Positions 50,956-62,206 of a stretch of DNA of 64,000 nt are shown here, piece by piece. How positions within the stretch are numbered: the stretch's first letter is position 1; every line of letters begins with the position of its first letter. The translations under genes and the position numbers were made by a program. The notes under the pieces were generated by a model, which was not told the origin of the DNA, did not search any database, and saw only the letters and a program-made list of their open reading frames with translations. Source of the stretch: Penaeus vannamei (taxonomy: Eukaryota > Arthropoda > Malacostraca > Decapoda > Penaeidae); assembly GCF_042767895.1 (NCBI RefSeq), contig NC_091578.1, forward strand, positions 19,655,940-19,719,939, in the 5' to 3' direction.

Positions 50956-52689
50956 ATGAATCAGACCATGGCAGTCACCCTGGAGCCTTTCAAGGCTGCA
51001 GGGGGGCGAAAGAAAACCCAAAAGCAGGCCGAACGTGTCCGGCCTGCTGAACCGAGCAAGGACAAGACAGAAACACCAACCACAAAGTCTGTCCATGCAC
51101 ACCAGACTGAGGGAAGCCTGAACTCCCCTCAGAACTCCCTCAGTCAAGAAGGGGCTCCAGCTGTACCAGCCAAAACAGCTGCCCCCACTTCCAAAGGCCT
51201 TAAACCCCTGCAAAGGGGAGGCGTGAAGCGACGAAGGGTGGAAACTGACTCTGAAGAAGAGGCAGAACACACCCCAAGTCGACTAACGCGGTTTAAGGTA
51301 CCAAAAAAAAAAAAAATAAAAAACTGAAGACTTCGACAATGCATACCAGCTAGTAAGGGCATTGGAGAAGGAAAGAAATGTGAGATTATCAATCTGAATC
51401 TCCAGAGATGAGGGCATGATCATTGCCCCCAAAGACAAAGCCACCATGAACTTCCTGCAGGAAATCAAGGTGCTAAAAGATGGGAGGAAGGTGTGTATCT
51501 CACCACTGACCTCCCAAGAGAAAAAGTCCAAGATGGTGCTACTTGGCTTTCCACTGGGGGTTTGACGTGGAGGTGATCACGTCTCTCCCACAAGTGGCGG
51601 AGGCTTCCCGCATGACCAAAGGGAAGTCTCCAACCAGGCAAGTCCTGGTTATCCTCAAGGGAGCCCCAATCACCACCCTTGATCTGGGTAACTGGGGCCC
51701 CATACAAGCTCAGGACATATGTGCCAGAGCCCTTGAGGTGTTTCACGTACCAAAAATTTGGGCATCACCAGGCCAACTGCAAGGCCAAAGCCAAATGTGG
51801 TGTATTAGCGAGGCACACGAAACGGAAGTGTGTATTAAGGCACACAAAGATGGCCAGAAGGACACAACAGCCAAGTGTCCAAACTGTGCCAAAAAACATC
51901 ATGCCTGGAGCCTGGCTTGCTCTGTCAGGAAACAGGCAGTGATTAAAAAGCAGGAGCTAGCCAAAGAGCGTCCTGGGCTTTGTCCCCGCGCCTCCCGGCA
52001 CCTATGTCTGGGGCCAAAACAAAAAACAAAATAAAAAAGAAGACTCCCCGACCTCCTAAGAGGGAAAGGGGTCGCCCCCACAGAGAAAATTGGATACCTC
52101 TAACAGAGAGGAATTCCCCAAGCTTGCTAGTGGCAAAACAACAAAAAAGAACCAAAGGGAAAAAGGTTAAAAGTCCACAGCAATGGTCCCCCCAGTAGAT
52201 GATAATCTTTTATTTGACGAGAAAAATATGACTCTCCTGTTGAGTGCTGTAGTTTCTGCAGTAGCAACAGCCTTAGGGAGGACCAGTGAGGAGGCGGAGA
52301 AAGCAGTGCAGGTCGCCATGACGGCTATGACCCAAACTGTGGCGGCTCTGAAGGGAAGGAAGCTAGAGGCCCCCAAACCGATAACGAGCAGCGCCCCCCT
52401 CCCTAAATCCTCGGATGGCAGGCTAGCTTCAAAAGAAACATCACATAAAACCCCAGCTAGTCTGTCAGGACAGGCTGAAACTGTGCAGCAGGCCGAGTCT
52501 GTACAGCCAAAGTCTCGTCCTCCGACCTGAGGTGACACTTCCAACCTAGGCCCTACACCCCTCGGTAAGGCCTTAACCGGAGTGTCTGACTTAGAGGAAG
52601 TTGTACAATCCTCAATCAACGAGGATCTGTATTTATTTGATGCCACCAGCACTGGGGCATCGGAAGATGAAGCAAGTGACACTGAGTAA
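50956..52689 (+). pseudogene. ORF1 (Gag-like) of the inserted I-like element
   Basis: Starts MNQTMAVTLEPFKAAGG with a basic, Ser/Pro-rich N-terminus, broken at a 13-A run (51303-51315). The next frame gives NAYQLVRALEKERNVRL, and a later one a zinc-knuckle remnant, CFTYQKFGHHQANC, in which the second Cys of C-x2-C is Tyr. The C-terminal part (52183-52689) reads DEKNMTLLLSAVVSAVATAL, then an acidic end, ASEDEASDTE, and stop TAA at 52687. One extra in-frame TGA lies at 52528. The stop is five bases before the ORF2 ATG, as in bicistronic I-type elements. Confidence 0.75.
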
Positions 52690-52694
52690 CCATC

Positions 52695-53330
52695 ATGGCA
52701 CACAATCTAAGCATACTGCAGTGGAATATCTGTAGCTATAAAAGCCATCTTCAGTCCATTGTGCGAGCAAGGAGCATTGACGTCGTCATGCTCCAGGAGA
52801 CACTAACAATGGGACCCCGTGTGTTTCTCAGGATATCATGCCTTCACCACTCCAAACCTGGATGGTGCTAGAGGCCTGATGACCCTGGTAAAAGAAGCTA
52901 TCCTTTGCTCCTTAATAGCCAATCCGCCGCACTGTGGAGATGGTGTTGAATCTCTTACTGTTGAGATTCAGCTACCGGGGGGGCTCTATAAAAATATACA
53001 ATATTTATAGCAAACCACTATGTGTGAGAGCTTAGATCTAAACCAGGTCTGTGCTACTGCAGCACAAGACCGAGTGATCATAGGGGGAGACTTCAATGCA
53101 CACATGGCCATGCTGAATCCCCGCAAAAGGCCGAACGCGGCAGGCATTCACATAGCAAACTGCTTGAGACATTCCCTGAGATTGCTCTTCTCAACACCAA
53201 AGAACCAACGCATGTGAAGGGAGGGGTCCTAGCCCCTCACCGTTGCCACTGCAACAATGGTGGAGAGAATTCGGTGGTATGTCGACGATACGGTTACTAG
53301 TGATCACTACGGCATAGTCACCACACTAAT
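52695..53330 (+). pseudogene. AP endonuclease of the inserted I-like ORF2
   Basis: ATG 52695 opens NLSILQWNICSYKSHLQSIV (QWN motif) and DVVMLQETLTMGP (catalytic Glu). After a frame change near 52818 come LMTLVKEAILCSL and DRVIIGGDFNAHMAMLNP (GDFNAH). Stops at 53008 and 53215 and further frame changes follow; DDTVTSDHYGIVTTL supplies the catalytic SDH near 53300. All active-site blocks are recognisable but spread over three frames. Confidence 0.8.
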
Positions 53331-55314
53331 GGATGCAGGTCCAGCCCAAAGACCACATCACATTCCTAAATGGAAAACTGACAAGGCCAACTGGTTTGCC
53401 TTCCAAGAAGGCTTGGCTCGATGTCTGAAAGACAACGTACCCAATAACAATAATGAAAATGTGGATGTGCTAGAGGCAAGGCTAATCCAGGCCATAAACC
53501 AGGCAGCCTCACAAACCATCCCCAAAACTCGCCCATGGTCCAGAACTCACAAAGACGCCTGGTACTATAATGACGAGATCAAAGAGGTCAACCACAGGGT
53601 TAATATGTGTAGAAAAAACTTCCAACGGCAAAGATCTCCCGACAATCTGGCCCTGTTGAGGGAAGCTGTTGTGGATGCCAAGGAAACTGCCAACAGAGTA
53701 AGGCAGGAAAAATGGCTGGAATGGTGCCAGTCTTTTGGGTACCAGACCAGCCTTACAGAGTTATGGAAACGGGTCAGGCAAACGACAAGCCGCCAAGCCC
53801 CGAAATGCACTCATCATGATCCACAATCAGAGGCTAACAGATTGGTGCTTGAGTGTTCTGCCAGAACCAGCACCAACAATCTGCCTCCAATGATGAGAGA
53901 AAAACAACAAAACTTAAATCCAGAAAGACTTGCTCTCATAAGAGACAAGGCACTCGAAGCTGATGAAACGGATGCCTTGTTTTCTCTTAGGGAACTAAGA
54001 AAATCATACAAATCCAGTTCTGGGTCAGCACCGGGATCTGATGGGATCTCTCACCCCATCATTTCGCATCTAGGCCTTGCAGGAGAACTTGCATTCTTGC
54101 AGGTTATCAACAAATCCTGGCAAACAGCCACGGTGCCCCAGAGCTGGAAACAAGCCATAATAGTTCCCATCCCAAAACCAAAGGAGCCTGGCAAATACCG
54201 TCCCATTTCTCTTCTCAGCTGCCTGGGTAAAACAGCTGAGAAGATGGTACTCAATAGGCTCCGATGGAAGATGGGACCCCCTCATGAACACCTGCACGGG
54301 TTCACAAGGGGTAAGAGCACTGCTCAAAGCATTTCCACACTCTTAAACACAATCTGCACCTCGCCCGCCGTGGTTGTCTTCCTAGAAAAGGCTTTTGAGT
54401 TGGCAAGCCCGCTTGCCATTCATGAGACCCCAATCCACAAAGGAGTCAAAGGCAGACTCTTGGCCTGGATAGCTATTTCAAAAATAGGTCAGCAAATGTC
54501 ATATTTCAAGGCCACCTCTCACAGCACATGCCACTTGAAAATGGAACTCCTCAGGGAGGGATTCTTAATCCAGCCCTGTTTAAAACCCTCATGTCAAACA
54601 TACTCGACATTCACCCGCCAAAGGGATGCAAGATCATCTCTTATGCTGATGACTTGGCAATCATAGCCTCTGGCAATCACTGCCTAACTAGAGCTCAGCG
54701 TTATCTGAACCTCGTGTCTGAAGAGTGTTGTAGGACGGGTCTAAAAATATCAGCAGCAAAATCCAAAGCAATGGCACTGAGAACCAATGTCAGAAAAAAA
54801 AAAAATCACCATACAGGGTACGGATCTGGAATGGGTGAAGGACTACCTATACCTTGGTGTATGGATAGGACACACACTCACTTTCAAAAAGGAGATCCAA
54901 TACCTGCTTGACAGAACCAAGGAAAGACTGTCAGTCATGAAAGTCATGGCAGGGAGACACATAGAAGCAGGACACAAAGTACTAAGATCATTCTATGTAC
55001 ATGCTGTCCGTCCTATTATTGACTATGCATCTGTCGCCCTCATTGCTTCCAGCACAACATTAAAAGAAAAACTGGAAACAATACAAAACGAAGCAGCCAG
55101 GATAATTCTAGGAGCACCTAAGTGGACAAAGGTCATCAACCTCCTCATGGAAGCTGATTTACCGTCCATGGACACTAGAATAGATCTAATGGCAGCACAG
55201 TTCCTTTCCAAGGTCCTGCAGGCACCCACAAACTCCTATCTAAGACAAAGAGTTCTCAGACGCCTACAACAAGATTATCAGTTGTTTGCAGACAATTCCT
55301 GGCAAACGAAATGA
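53257..55314 (+). pseudogene. Reverse transcriptase of the inserted I-like element
   Basis: The frame 53257-54666 holds the linker (DAWYYNDEIKEVNHRVN) and RT blocks SGSAPGSDGISHPIISHL, WKQAIIVPIPKPKEPGKYRP, ISLLSCLGKTAEKMVLNRL and HGFTRGKSTAQSISTLL. The next block reads VVVFLEKAFELASP, where an Asp-containing FLDLEKAFE is expected, so the first catalytic Asp is lost, probably with a small deletion. Around 54530 the frame shifts to GTPQGGILNPALFKTLMSNI and SYADDLAIIASG (YADD near 54640). A second shift occurs at a 12-A run (54794-54805), then DYLYLGVWIGHTLTFKKEI and the thumb to 55314. Confidence 0.88.
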
Positions 55315-55409
55315 TCGAATTCTCAATTCTAAATCTCACAATGAAAAAAAAATCAATATTCCATGCCTAGCCTAAAGGCACAAGCACAAAGGGTCATTGA
55401 TCAAATAAC

Positions 55410-56263
55410 TCCGCCGGGTAGTAAAAGCTTACTACACGGACGGACCCCTGGATCCAATAAACCATACTGCAGGCGCCGGCTTTGCAACAAAGGATACCAC
55501 AGCATCCATTAGGGTCACTGACAATGCCTCAACGCTTCAGGCTGAAACGGTTGCGATCATGGAAGCATTGACACACGCGTCCCTGAGGGGGGGGCACGTT
55601 GTCATTCATACAGATTCAAGAGCAACTATTGACAGCTTACAGCATAGCATGCCCCCAGATAACATCTACCTCTTGACAACAGTACTATACATACCCCAAA
55701 GAACCCTTTAGTCAAGGTAGAAGAATCATCATAAACTGGGTCCCAAGCCACATAGGCATACAAGGGAACGAGCTTGCTGATAAACTAGCCGAAAAGGGCG
55801 GGGGGTATGCCCCCATCCTCCATGATCGTTAAACCCAGCCGAAGGGGACTGAGCCAAGGTACCAAAGCTGCAGCGTGTGCTGTCCCCCGGGGAGCACATA
55901 GAGCAAACATCACAAAATCGCCCGCTGCCTAGTGGTATTCAGATGCTCCAGGCCCTTCATCCAAACACAAAAAGTCCCGAAGTCATACTATTCAGCCTAA
56001 GACTAGGTTATCAATGCGCTTGGCAAATTATTGACAGTGAGTCTGGGAGGTTATGTAAACACTGCGGCGAGCCTAACGCCACCCTGTTACATTACTTGCA
56101 GAATTGTGTACACACACAATTTCTGAGGCAGGGACCACCCACCACAGCCGCCGCGCTGGAAAAAAGGGGGTGTGCAACATGCTTTCACCATAGCAACTGG
56201 ATCGCTTGCTTGCAATCCAGCCACCGCGGTAAGCATGCAGTTCAAAGAAAACATCTGAGTTAA
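55410..56263 (+). pseudogene. RNase H and terminal zinc knuckle of the inserted I-like element
   Basis: In shifting frames: AYYTDGPLDP (first Asp), TLQAETVAIMEALTHA (Glu), HVVIHTDSRATIDSL (second Asp), then WVPSHIGIQGNELADKL in another frame near 55740. From about 55900 the C-terminus reads PEVILFSLRLGYQCAWQI and CKHCGEPNATLLHYLQNC, a C-x2-C-x8-H-x4-C motif usual at the end of I-group ORF2. Stop at 56261-56263; about 80 bases of 3' UTR follow. RNase H would degrade the RNA strand after cDNA synthesis. Confidence 0.75.
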
Positions 56264-56343
56264 CTAGAAATAGCTAACACAGGCCGGGCCACCCCAGAAA
56301 AAAGGCCCGGGCGAAGCATGGCTTCGCAAATCTAACTGAACTG

Positions 56344-57244
56344 AGCGTAAAGTAACATTAGTGAATCAGGGAAGGTGGGGTCGGGGAGCTCATTAGTGTA
56401 TAATATGTATAGTGTTGGGCTGATTATGCTGCCTTGAGGTACACCTGCATGCATATTGATTGTAGAGGAAACTTTGCCTTTAAATTTTAAACTTTAATTT
56501 ACGGTAATCCAAGAAGCTGCAAAGCAGCTTCTTGGTGCACGAAGGAAAATTGAATTTAGTGCAGATTTTGTACTTCAAGCCAGCATGCCAGACCGTGTCG
56601 AAGGCTGGCTCCACGTCTTTGGTCACGAGGACCGTCTTAAGTCGTCTGTCTTTGTTGTTAAGACAGTAGTTAGTCAGTAGGTTCAGTGCGTCAGTAGTCG
56701 AGCGGTGAGAGCGAAAGCCAAATTGTTTGGAAGAAAGTAGGTCATGGTCGTCGAGATACCGCCTTAGTCGGGAATTAATGACTCTTTCAAAAATTTTGCC
56801 TAGTGTCTCTAGTAAACTAATTGGGCGGTAATTCTTGGGGTCAGTGAGGTCTTTGTTTAGCTTAGGTATGAGGGCCACGATAGCAGTCTTAAAGGGAGCT
56901 GGAAAGTAGCCAGAAGCAAGTGAGGTATTGTACAGGTGCGTCATAGCTCATAAAACGTTGTCAGGAAGATGAAGGAGTGCGTCACGCCCGATCCGAGAGG
57001 AACCCGGAGCCTTACGAGGAAACCTCTTTATTATTTGTTTAATCTCCTCCAGCAAGATGGGAGCACGGAGTTCGCATGTGTCGTCCAGCCTATCCATGTG
57101 GATAATTGGCTCTGGCTTTGTTTCTATCCTGTGTTCTTGGCTCCAGGTGTTGATGGATTGAAAATGTTCATTAAAAAGGGGGTGTGGTTCATGAGGATAG
57201 AATGCAGTTTGCCAGTGATCACGAAAAATTTTTATAACATCCAC
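56344..57244 (-). pseudogene. Jockey-like ORF2, RT N-terminal half
   Basis: From 57244: FRDHWQTAFYPHEPHPLFNE and EIKQIIKRFPRKAPGSSRIG (the KAPG block that begins RT). A stop lies near 56948. From 56944: APFKTAIVALIPKLNKDL, NYRPISLLETLGKIFERVI, KQFGFRSHRSTTDALNLL, LVTKDVEPAFDTVWHAGL (catalytic Asp), then past a frame change HAGVPQGSIISPTLYILYTN and SLMLLYA at the insertion point. The next residues, DD, lie at 50316 and leftward. The opening 11 bases (56344-56354) are the second target-site copy. Confidence 0.88.
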
Positions 57245-58400
57245 GGGATCTGAAACTTGAGTGGGTTTTCCTTGAGGAGGTGACTGAAGGGAGGGAAGTT
57301 ACTGCCTTTTAACTGTTTAATCTTTTGCCAAAATTCCCGTGGATTGCGAACTCGCATCGATTCTGTTTGTTTAATCAAATTTTGCCAATGAATTTTGCGG
57401 TCATTATCAAAACTATCTATGACATGGTTTCTGAGGATAGTGAGGTCCCACCGAACTCGGTGTAAATTCTGAATATTTTGGAGGGAAAAAGATTCCTGTA
57501 GCAGGTCAGGAGACGCTTGGGTTTTCTCGCTTGGATGGAATGATTTACGTATTTTTTAACGCTCTCGTGGGATGGACCGGAACATTGCTGCTGAAATCCA
57601 AGCAAAGAGATGATGCCAGTGCCTATCTATTTCGAGAACATTTTCTCTGTCAAGTTTAAAGTCGAAATTTTGATCTGAAAGATAAGATTTAAAATCGTTC
57701 CAGTCTGCTTTCTTATACCGGAAGGATGGCGTTTGTTTGTTATGTATAGGTGAGGTGGAAAGTTTTATGATCACGGGTATGTGGTCAAAACCGATGTTCG
57801 GACCTGGTTGTAGGTGTGTGTGTGGTGGGGGAGGGCGGCCCTGTTCCCGAACACGAGATCAGGTCTGCCTTTTCCCCTAGCCGTGATTGTGGTGTGGAAG
57901 TCGGGGTCCTATGTAATGTAGTCTTTTTGTGTTGAAAATAGACAAGAGCTGTCTACCGTGTGCATTCGTGGTTGTGTGGTGTAGTGATATGTGTGATGCG
58001 TTGACATCCCCGGCGAAGAAGACTGGAAGATTATTATAGCTGAATAATTTATTGAAATCTGAAAGTGGCAAGTTTGAATTTGGTCTGATATGGGCCCGTG
58101 GCAATCATCATAGGGCCCTGCTGGGTGAATAGCTTTACAGCCAAGAAGTCTGGATGGATGAAGGGGGGGTGAAATGAATTCGAAAAAAAGGGGTGGATTT
58201 GACGAGGATGCAGGCCCCTACGAACCAGCCGTTTCGTGACTGTCTTGACGTGGAGCCGAAGTGTTTGATAGCATAGGAGTTAGTGATAGAGGTGGAATTT
58301 AAAAGAACCACGTCAGGACATTCCCGATCGGGGGAAATCGTAAAAAATGTTACGTATATTGAAAAATGATCTTACATTCGCTTGCACGATTGTCAGCACG
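57245..58400 (-). pseudogene. Jockey-like ORF2, endonuclease and linker, heavily broken
   Basis: Fragments in all three frames. Near 58330-58280: DRECPDVVLLNSTSITNSYA (endonuclease N-terminal half). From 58104: NYNNLPVFFAGDVNAS-like text (GDVNASH where GDFNAxH is the norm), a catalytic block, then ITARGKGRPDLVFGNRAAL near 57870. Linker pieces follow at 57774-57556 (KKADWNDFKSYLSDQNFDF) and 57605-57417. At least five stops or frameshifts. Order and spacing match Jockey-group ORF2 between ORF1 and RT. Confidence 0.7.
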
Positions 58401-58498
58401 CCACTCAGGGTGAGTCCGGGTGTTGTAGTCTCACCTTGTGTGGCGTTTGTTGCTCTCGGTAACGACGGGAGCGAGCCCCCGTCGGGGGCTCGTCAAGG

Positions 58499-59968
58499 TC
58501 AGGAAGGGATTCTTGAGACTGGGAGACTCGGAATTCTCGGGTATCGGCGGACCAATTCCCGATACTTCCTCGTCTCCCGAAAGTTCCCCTGACAGGGAGA
58601 ACAGGACCTGCTCCCTCGAGGGGAGCAGTCAGCGGGGGAGGCACCGAGGCCTTCCTCGAGACCGACATCGATCTCGAGGCTCTCGCTACTGTCGGAATCC
58701 GACAAGATGGTATCGTCGTAAACGTGACGAGCCTCGGGGTCCGAGAGCTCAGGGTCTTTTTTGTCTTTTTTGGTGTGCATGTCTGGTGGTGAAGTATGTT
58801 TGCGTTTGTTGTCAGAAGTATCTGGTGTAGTTTTCTTTTGTGCAGTTTCTTTATGTATTCGTTGTGGTAGTGGCTGTGGGAGTCCGTGTGAGTGAGAGGT
58901 AGAGGGCTGTGTGGATGTCATGGTTGCCTCTCTGACCTCGGTGTGAGTTTTTTGTGTGTGAAATGTATGTATGTACAGGTTTTGGTCTTCGAAGATTTCC
59001 TCAGGAATCACAATGCTGGGGAAACCGTTACTTTGAAGCATGATAGGGACTATGTTTGCGAATTTCTTGGCGTTGTATTTGGCAGCTATTAAAGCTACGT
59101 GTAGTATTGCTTGTTTTTTTGGGGTTTTGTTGTTTGGTGTGAAGGTGTTTGTTTGGGGGAAGTGGGCAGGCGGGAGAGTGGTTCCTGAGGGAATCGTGTT
59201 TGGTTGTCTTGTGGTAGGTGTGCTTGTTTGTAAGGGTTGGGTGACTGTTGCGTATGTTGTGTTTTTGTTTTGTTTGAGTGTTTGTCTTTTAGTCTTGATT
59301 ATTTCTTTTCGTGTAGGGCAAGACCCCCTGACAGCGACGTGCTGCCCCCCACAATTGCAGGATTTGATGTCCTTGGTGCAGGTGAAAAAGGAGTGAGCTG
59401 GGTCACCACCGCGGCTGCAACGCTCCTCGTGTGTGCAGGTGTCTTTCAGGTGATTGTATCGGTAAGATTTCAGGGACTGATCGACCTGAACAAAACACTC
59501 GGTTTCTACATTGTAGGTGGGGACGGATGTGTTAAACAGCACGGTCCCACGGGAGAGAAGCGTCTGTGCTTCCGCGGGGGCTGAGCAGCGAATCTTAAGT
59601 CTTCGCGACTCTGGTGGTTTGTAAACATTCACCACAGTGACATCGTTCATGGTAGTGACATCCTCCTGGATGGCTTGGCACGATCATGGCAGGATTGTCT
59701 TGTCGATCTTTTTAGCCCACGACCGTGCATTTAGCCTTCGTTTCCGGGGGGGGGGAGAGGTTTAAAACCATGATCAGCGAGTTTTCTCTGGCCAGTAGTC
59801 GAAAGGAAAGGGGTCAGCTGTTCTTGCTTGGCAACAACAACTTTGTAGCCATTATGCACTTTGAAGCAGTGCGTGACAGCAACTTCTGTGATTGAGGAGA
59901 TTTTCTGGAGAGCCACCTCACAGGGGATGGGGGTCTCCAGAGTATGATAATTTGATTACGTGTCCCAT
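58499..59968 (-). pseudogene. Jockey-like ORF1 (Gag-like)
   Basis: The likely start is the ATG at 59968 in a strong Kozak context (CCACCATGG), giving MGHVIKLSYSGDPHPL, then a stop. The next frame carries ALQKISSITEVAVTHCFKVH and LTPFLSTTGQRKLADHGFKP. This frame fails at a 10-G run (59746-59755). From 59650 a 383-codon frame continues: TVVNVYKPPESRRLKIRC, VETECFVQVDQSLKSYRYNH, CSRGGDPAHSFFTC (knuckle with its second Cys changed to Gly) and CNCGGQHVAVRGSC. Then come Thr/Pro-rich linkers, ANIVPIMLQSNGFPSIVIP and an acidic/Ser-rich C-terminus. RNA-binding role inferred from the family. Confidence 0.8.
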
Positions 59969-60533
59969 GGTGGCATCGCGTAAGGGTGATGATGATGGGA
60001 GGTAGGGAGTCTAGCCAAGGCTAATAACAGGACGATGAAAGGGTGGAGATGGGTCTCAAAAAAGGAAGGCACACTGGCAAATCAGCTCTCTTTGTGTGTT
60101 AGGGTCGGTCGGGGTCGGGACCCTGCCGAACGGGCCAGAGCCCTTATATGTCCGGCCGACACCTCGCAGTAAAAGAGCTGATTTGATAGTGCTTCGTGAT
60201 TTTAATTGCAAGCACCCTGGGCTTACAATTAAAATCACTAGCCTCAAAGCAAGGTAGTGCACGATAACACCCAAAGCTATCAGCACAAGGGGCCCGATCG
60301 TCGAGCTTGCCGTGGGGGGGTCAAATCGCTCTCTTTAGCCCCCCACGAAAGCACAACAAAAAACCTTGGCACCTAGAGGTCCAGGTAAGCCCTTGATTCC
60401 GCCTCAGGTCCGGTGGCTTAAGAACCTGACCGGCGATGTTAGCTCGGCCGATTAGGGGGTCCCGAAGCAGGGGGGCGGCCAATCACAGGTCAGGTGCGGT
60501 TCCAGATTGATGGGCAATTTACGGACCGCTACA
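59969..60533 (-). repeat. LTR (U3 and beyond) of Gypsy C, with TATA box and two hairpins
   Basis: On the - strand the LTR starts TGTAGCGGTCCG at 60533, just after the polypurine tract. A TATA-like ATATAAGGG (60142-60149) lies ~385 bases in. A hairpin at 60196-60238 has 17 of 18 pairs (GTGATTTTAATTGCAAGC, 7-base loop ACCCTGG, GCTTACAATTAAAATCAC). A second (60311-60347) pairs CGTGGGGGG with CCCCCCACG. The LTR's inner end is not clear: the Jockey ORF1 start lies at 59968, so the Jockey 5' end falls somewhere between 59969 and about 60120. Confidence 0.6.
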
Positions 60534-61769
60534 GCACTCCCCTTCTAGTTTCGCGGTCGCGAAACGGACTTTGGCGATCCTGAAGGGCTGCTGCAGGTGT
60601 GTGGGTTTGGCGCGGTCGATGGTCACGGTGTCTTCTCCCTTTGGGCGGCGGATGGTGATCGTCTTGTCGCCTCTTCGGATGACCGGGAATGGACCCTCGT
60701 ACGGAGGACAGAGAGGAGGTCTGGGATGTTTGCTCACGAAGACGTGAGAGCAATCCTGGAGTCCTGGAGGCATGTATATGTACTGCTGTCGGGTGGGTCT
60801 CGTCGGTCGATTGCGTACCTGGGCCATTCATTCGCAGAGTTGTTTGCCGAAGGTCCCGGGTTCGAAGTTGCTGGCTGTGACAAGGAAATCTGCAGGGAGG
60901 GCGAGCGTTGTCCCGTAGACCATTTCTGCGCTGGTGCACTGCAGGTCCTCTTTGAACGACGTCCGGATGTTGAGGAGGACATGAGGTAGTTGGTCGACCC
61001 ATCTCCTGTTAGGGGGGGATGATGTTAGGGCCTGCTTCATATGCCGGTGGAGTCGCTCGACCATGCCGTTGGCGCAGGGGTGGTAGGCAGTCGTCCTGAT
61101 TCTTTTGGACCCGAGCAGGATCATTAGGTGGCGCCAAAGTTCGGACTCGAACTGGGCGACGCAGTCTGTAGTGAGGGTTTTCCCGGGGTCCCGAAGCGGG
61201 AGATCCAGGTATTGAAGAAGGTTTTGGGCGACTGTCGCTGCCGTGATGTCGCGGATGGGCGTAGCCTCGGGCCATCTGGTGAAGCGGTCGATCACCGTCA
61301 GGATGTAGCTGTAGCCGTCGTCCATGGGCAGGGGCCCCACTATATCTATGTGGACGTGTTGGAACCTACTGTCTGGAATAGGAAAGGTCTGGAGGGGGGA
61401 TTTGGTGTGCCTGTGGATCTTGTTTCTTTGGCATTCGATACAGGAACGACACCACTGCCGAACGTCCTTGTTGATGGCGGGCCAGACGACCTTGCTGCGG
61501 ATGAGGTGTTGGGTGGCCCGGATGCCGCGATGCTGGTGGTAGGCACCGAAGAATCGCCGGCGGAGGGAAGGCGGGATGTATGGGCGAGGGTAGCCGAGGG
61601 AGACATCGCAGAGAAGGTCGTCGCAGGAGTTCGGGATTTTGACTCTCTCAAGGTAGAGGGAAGTCTGGCCCTCTAGGAGTGGAGTCAAGGACGTGTCCTG
61701 GAGTTGCTCTCTGCTTACTAGATGGTAGTCCACTGCATCGTCGGCGAGAGTCGCAGCAGATATGGTCAC
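60519..61769 (-). pseudogene. Integrase of Gypsy C, one in-frame stop
   Basis: One frame with a TGA at 60828-60830. Zinc domain: FGAYHQHRGIRATQHLI and CRSCIECQRNKIHRH (HHCC complete). Core: HVHIDIVGPLPMDDGYS (Asp), KTLTTDCVAQFESELWRHL (second Asp kept, following residues altered) and TTAYHPCANGMVERLHR (Glu). After the stop the C-terminal domain continues: CSHVFVSKHPRPPLCPPYEG, PFPVIRRGDKTITI and VTIDRAKPTHLQQP. All catalytic residues survive, so the stop is the main defect. The preceding residues (DALSR-like) link to RNase H. Confidence 0.9.
60535..60546 (-). promoter_or_regulatory. Polypurine tract of Gypsy C
   Basis: AGAAGGGGAGTG on the - strand, one base before the TGTAGC LTR start and close to the end of the integrase reading frame. 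Confidence 0.7.
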
Positions 61770-62206
61770 CCTCGACAGAGCATCGGCGGCCTCATTGTCC
61801 GAGCCCCGAATGTGGCGGATGTCCGTTGTGAACTAGGAAATGAAGTCCAGGTGGCGCTCCTCGCGAGGGGATTGGCGGTGGGTCCTCGAGTGTAAGGCGA
61901 AGGTGAGGGGTTTGTGGTCTGTCAGGATGTGGAATTCCTTAGCCCCCACGGTCGGCTGGAAATGCCTCACCACGGAGTATGCTGCCAGGAGCGCCCTTCC
62001 GAAGGCGCTGTACCGTGACTGGCGTGGCGACAGGGTCTGCGAAAAGAAGGCAAGGGGTTGCCATTGCTTACCCAGGTGTTTTCTGGAGGACTGCACCGAT
62101 GGCAGTGTCGGAGGCGTCGACCGCTATGCTGAGGTGAGCCTCGGGCAGCGGATGGTTAAGCAGGGTGGCAGAGGCAAGGGCTTCTTTGCAGGCTTGGAAG
62201 GTTTCG
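61770..62206 (-). pseudogene. RNase H of Gypsy C
   Basis: From 62096: KQWQPLAFFSQTLSPRQSRY, FGRALLAAYSVVRHFQPTVG and EFHILTDHKPLTFALHSR, the classic Gypsy RNase H block. A stop at 61833-61835 precedes TDIRHIRGSDNEAADALSR in the same frame. The N-terminal strand with the first Asp lies near 62110-62140 in a shifted frame (SDTAIGAVL-like text). Confidence 0.8.

Larger units (their letters stand above)
50328..56343 (+). mobile_element. Full-length I-like non-LTR element inserted into the Jockey RT
   Basis: A 6,016-bp + strand element bounded by 11-bp direct repeats AGCGTAAAGTA (50317-50327, 56344-56354). Layout: leader 50328-50955, ORF1 50956-52689, five bases, ORF2 from ATG 52695 with endonuclease, RT, RNase H and a terminal zinc knuckle, a short 3' UTR after 56263, and an end in CTAACTGAACTG without a clear poly(A). 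Both ends appear intact, so the copy inserted at full length. The ORFs later gained frameshifts, several at homopolymers. Confidence 0.85.
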
